Under the pieces are notes generated by a model. It was not told the origin of the DNA. It did no database searches and saw only the letters and a program-made list of their open reading frames with translations. Both the position numbers and the translations under genes were made by a program. Of a DNA stretch of 64,000 nucleotides, positions 62,189 through 64,000 are shown in pieces; position 1 is the first letter of the stretch, and the number at the start of each line of letters is the position of its first letter. The stretch comes from Cerasibacillus quisquiliarum. Its GTDB lineage: Bacteria > Bacillota > Bacilli > Bacillales > Amphibacillaceae. Location: positions 124,001-188,000 of the forward strand of contig NZ_JACHHA010000004.1 of NCBI RefSeq assembly GCF_014202495.1, read 5' to 3'.

Positions 62189-64000
62189 TTAACGATTCAA
62201 TAAACTACCTACATAACGCAATAATTCATTTGCTGAAATGGAGTGATAACCGTAATCATCAATCAATCGGGCAATAACTTCATTTATTTTCTTTAATTGC
62301 TGTTCATCTGGTGTTTGTGTAGATGTTGTAATTTTTACAACGTCTTTTAAATCAGCGAACAGCTTTTTCTGGATGGCTTCACGAAGTCGATCATGAGAAC
62401 GATAATCAAAAGTTTGACCTTTCCTAGCATATGCAGAGATTCGGATCAATATCTCTTCACGAAAAGCGCGTTTTGCATTTTCTGAGATGCCGATTTGCTC
62501 TTCGATTGAACGCATGAGTTTTTCATCAGGAAGCATCTCTTCACCCGTTAATGGATCCTTTAGTTTATGTCGATTGCAAAATGCCTCTACATTATCTAAG
62601 TAATTATCCATCAGCGTCTTAGCTGATTGTTCATAAGAGTAGACAAAAGCCTTCTGTACTTCCTTTTTGGCAATTTCGTCGTATTCTTTCCTAGCAATTG
62701 AAATATAATTTAAATACGTTTCTTTATCTTCTTTTGTAATCGATGGATGTTGGTCCAGTCCATCTTTTAAAGAGCGTAAAACATCTAATGCATTAATAGA
62801 TGGTACTTCTTTACGAATAATGGCTGAAGAAATTCGGTTTATCACATACCGTGGGTCAATTCCACTCATCCCTTCATCAGGAAACTCTTGACGTAACTCA
62901 TCTATATCTGTTTGATTATAACCTTCGACACTTTCTCCATCATAGAGACGCATTTTTTTAACGAGATCAATACCTTTTTTCTTCGATTCTTTTAGTCTTG
63001 TTAAAATCGTGAAAATGGCCGCCACTCTTAACGCATGTGGCGCTATGTGTACATGAGCCATCTCGCTTTCTTTAATCATTTTTTCATAGATTCGTTCTTC
63101 TTGACTTACTTGCAAATTATATGGAATAGGCATCACTATCATTCGTGAATGAAGCGCTTCATTCTTTTTATTAGCAATAAATGAGCGATATTCTGCTTCA
63201 TTCGTATGGGCAACAATGAGAAGATTGGCTGAAATAAGAGCAAAACGCCCGGCTTTAAAGTTTCCTTCTTGCGTTAACGACAATAAATGCCAGAGGAATT
63301 TTTCATCACACTTCAGCATCTCTTGAAATTCCATCAATCCACGGTTTGCCTTATTTAGCTCGCCATCGAACCGATACGCCCGTGGATCCGACTCTGAACC
63401 ATATTCAGCAATGGTTGAAAAGTCAATACTTCCTGTTAAATCAGCAATATCTTGTGACTTCGGATCTGAAGGGCTAAATGTTCCAATTCCCGTCCGTTTA
63501 TCTTCAGAAAAGAAAATACGCTCAACCATCACATCTTCTATCCGTCCATTGTATTCTTTCTCTAAGCGCATCATGTTTAAAGGAGACAAACTTCCTTCAA
63601 TGCGAATACCATATTCCTTGTAAAAATCATCTCTTAAATGATGTGGAATCAAATGCAGTGGATCCTCATGCATTGGACAACCTTTTATTGCGTAAATAGC
63701 ACCTTCATCCGTGCGAGAATAATGTTCTAATCCACGTTTTAGCATCGTTACAATCGTCGATTTCCCACCACTAACTGGTCCCATTAACAGTAATATGCGC
63801 TTTCTCACATCTAACCGTTTTGCTGCTGGATGGAAATACTCCTCTACTAATCTCTCAATTGCATCTTCAATACCAAATATCTCATCACCAAAGAAGTGGT
63901 ACACTTTCTTTCCATCGATTTCTGTTATACCAGCTTGCTGAATCATACGATAAACACGTGAATGAGCCGTTTGTGCAACTTGGGGATGTTGCTTCACAAT
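62189..64000 (-). CDS. prkA: PrkA family serine protein kinase/AAA+ protein (5' end outside window)
   Basis: Needed for sporulation and stationary-phase gene expression. The AAA+ core has Walker A LMGPVSGGKSTIVTML (near residue 75 of the visible part), GCPMHEDPLHLIPHHLRDDF, and FFSEDKRTGIGTFSPSDPKSQD; the C-terminal PrkA domain ends ADLKDVVKITTSTQTPDEQQ and YVGSLLNR. Recent work sees these proteins as AAA+ proteases or kinases. About 604 codons are visible. Comparison with the 631-residue B. subtilis protein indicates that about 30 N-terminal residues lie beyond the window; the GTG at 63997 is internal. Confidence 0.95.
   Translation of the reverse strand: MVKQHPQVAQTAHSRVYRMIQQAGITEIDGKKVYHFFGDEIFGIEDAIERLVEEYFHPAAKRLDVRKRILLLMGPVSGGKSTIVTMLKRGLEHYSRTDEGAIYAIKGCPMHEDPLHLIPHHLRDDFYKEYGIRIEGSLSPLNMMRLEKEYNGRIEDVMVERIFFSEDKRTGIGTFSPSDPKSQDIADLTGSIDFSTIAEYGSESDPRAYRFDGELNKANRGLMEFQEMLKCDEKFLWHLLSLTQEGNFKAGRFALISANLLIVAHTNEAEYRSFIANKKNEALHSRMIVMPIPYNLQVSQEERIYEKMIKESEMAHVHIAPHALRVAAIFTILTRLKESKKKGIDLVKKMRLYDGESVEGYNQTDIDELRQEFPDEGMSGIDPRYVINRISSAIIRKEVPSINALDVLRSLKDGLDQHPSITKEDKETYLNYISIARKEYDEIAKKEVQKAFVYSYEQSAKTLMDNYLDNVEAFCNRHKLKDPLTGEEMLPDEKLMRSIEEQIGISENAKRAFREEILIRISAYARKGQTFDYRSHDRLREAIQKKLFADLKDVVKITTSTQTPDEQQLKKINEVIARLIDDYGYHSISANELLRYVGSLLNR

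Noticed and set aside
1-64000. CRISPR arrays, prophage or insertion sequences
   Set aside because: No spaced direct-repeat arrays, transposases, integrases or phage structural genes were seen anywhere in the window.

Overview
The window is chromosomal DNA from a low-GC, spore-forming Gram-positive bacterium of the family Bacillaceae. Evidence: AGGAGG-type ribosome binding sites with frequent TTG and GTG starts; the sporulation genes prkA, yhbH and spoVR; and relatives of Bacillus ypjP, yerD, yfjL, minJ, bioY, thiT and ctaB. No rRNA, tRNA, CRISPR array, prophage or complete insertion sequence was seen. The genus cannot be fixed from the sequence alone.

Layout. 0.2-5.8 kb: a cell-wall deacetylase, a YerD-like glutamate-synthase-domain protein, an ECF sigma / anti-sigma / YfjL-like operon, and a MazG-like pyrophosphohydrolase with a premature stop. 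5.85-9.9 kb: a restriction-modification island. A single polypeptide fuses a cytosine-C5 methyltransferase to an amino-methyltransferase; it pairs with an HNH nuclease and is followed upstream by a CBS-HEPN protein. 10-19.3 kb: a catabolic or uptake locus on the minus strand. It holds a ROK regulator, an Fe3+/spermidine-type ABC importer (binding protein, ATPase, fused permease) and an argininosuccinate-lyase-like enzyme, with a large secreted PIG-L deacetylase under a separate promoter. 19.5-28.7 kb: small unlinked genes, including a decayed PAS-GGDEF gene, an XRE-cupin regulator with no canonical start codon, HMG-CoA lyase, a lactonase, a PadR/HAAS pair behind a four-copy operator array, ypjP and a CoA-transferase.

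29-35.1 kb: hsp20, a TPP riboswitch with thiT, then a DUF4430 lipoprotein with a complete ECF vitamin transporter (T, fused A-A, S) and a second lipoprotein. 35.2-39.4 kb: a GC-rich 21-bp tandem repeat, then pstSCAB read leftward from a clear four-repeat Pho box. 39.5-44.9 kb: an ABC-2 exporter beside a secreted protein of unknown function, an NSS transporter and heme O synthase. 45.3-49.6 kb: bioY-bioB under a BirA box, htpG under a near-perfect CIRCE, and a DUF2089 protein. 49.7-57.4 kb: a truncated gamma-glutamyltransferase, an MFS transporter, a TraB-family protein, a lipoprotein cyclophilin, spoVR and a gene remnant. 58-64 kb: yhbH, a DegU-like regulator lacking the phospho-acceptor Asp, a MinJ-like PDZ protein and prkA (cut by the window end).

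Functionally the window mixes nutrient sensing (phosphate by PhoP, biotin by BirA, thiamine by riboswitch), stress response (HrcA, ECF sigma) and sporulation functions with several accessory modules. Several genes show lesions (GGDEF, GGT, the MazG-like gene, the remnant at 57.1 kb and possibly the XRE-cupin start), suggesting ongoing gene loss or, for single-base cases, possible sequence errors. The least ordinary parts are the fused-methyltransferase island with its CBS-HEPN neighbour, the lyase/ABC/ROK/PIG-L locus and the PadR operator array.
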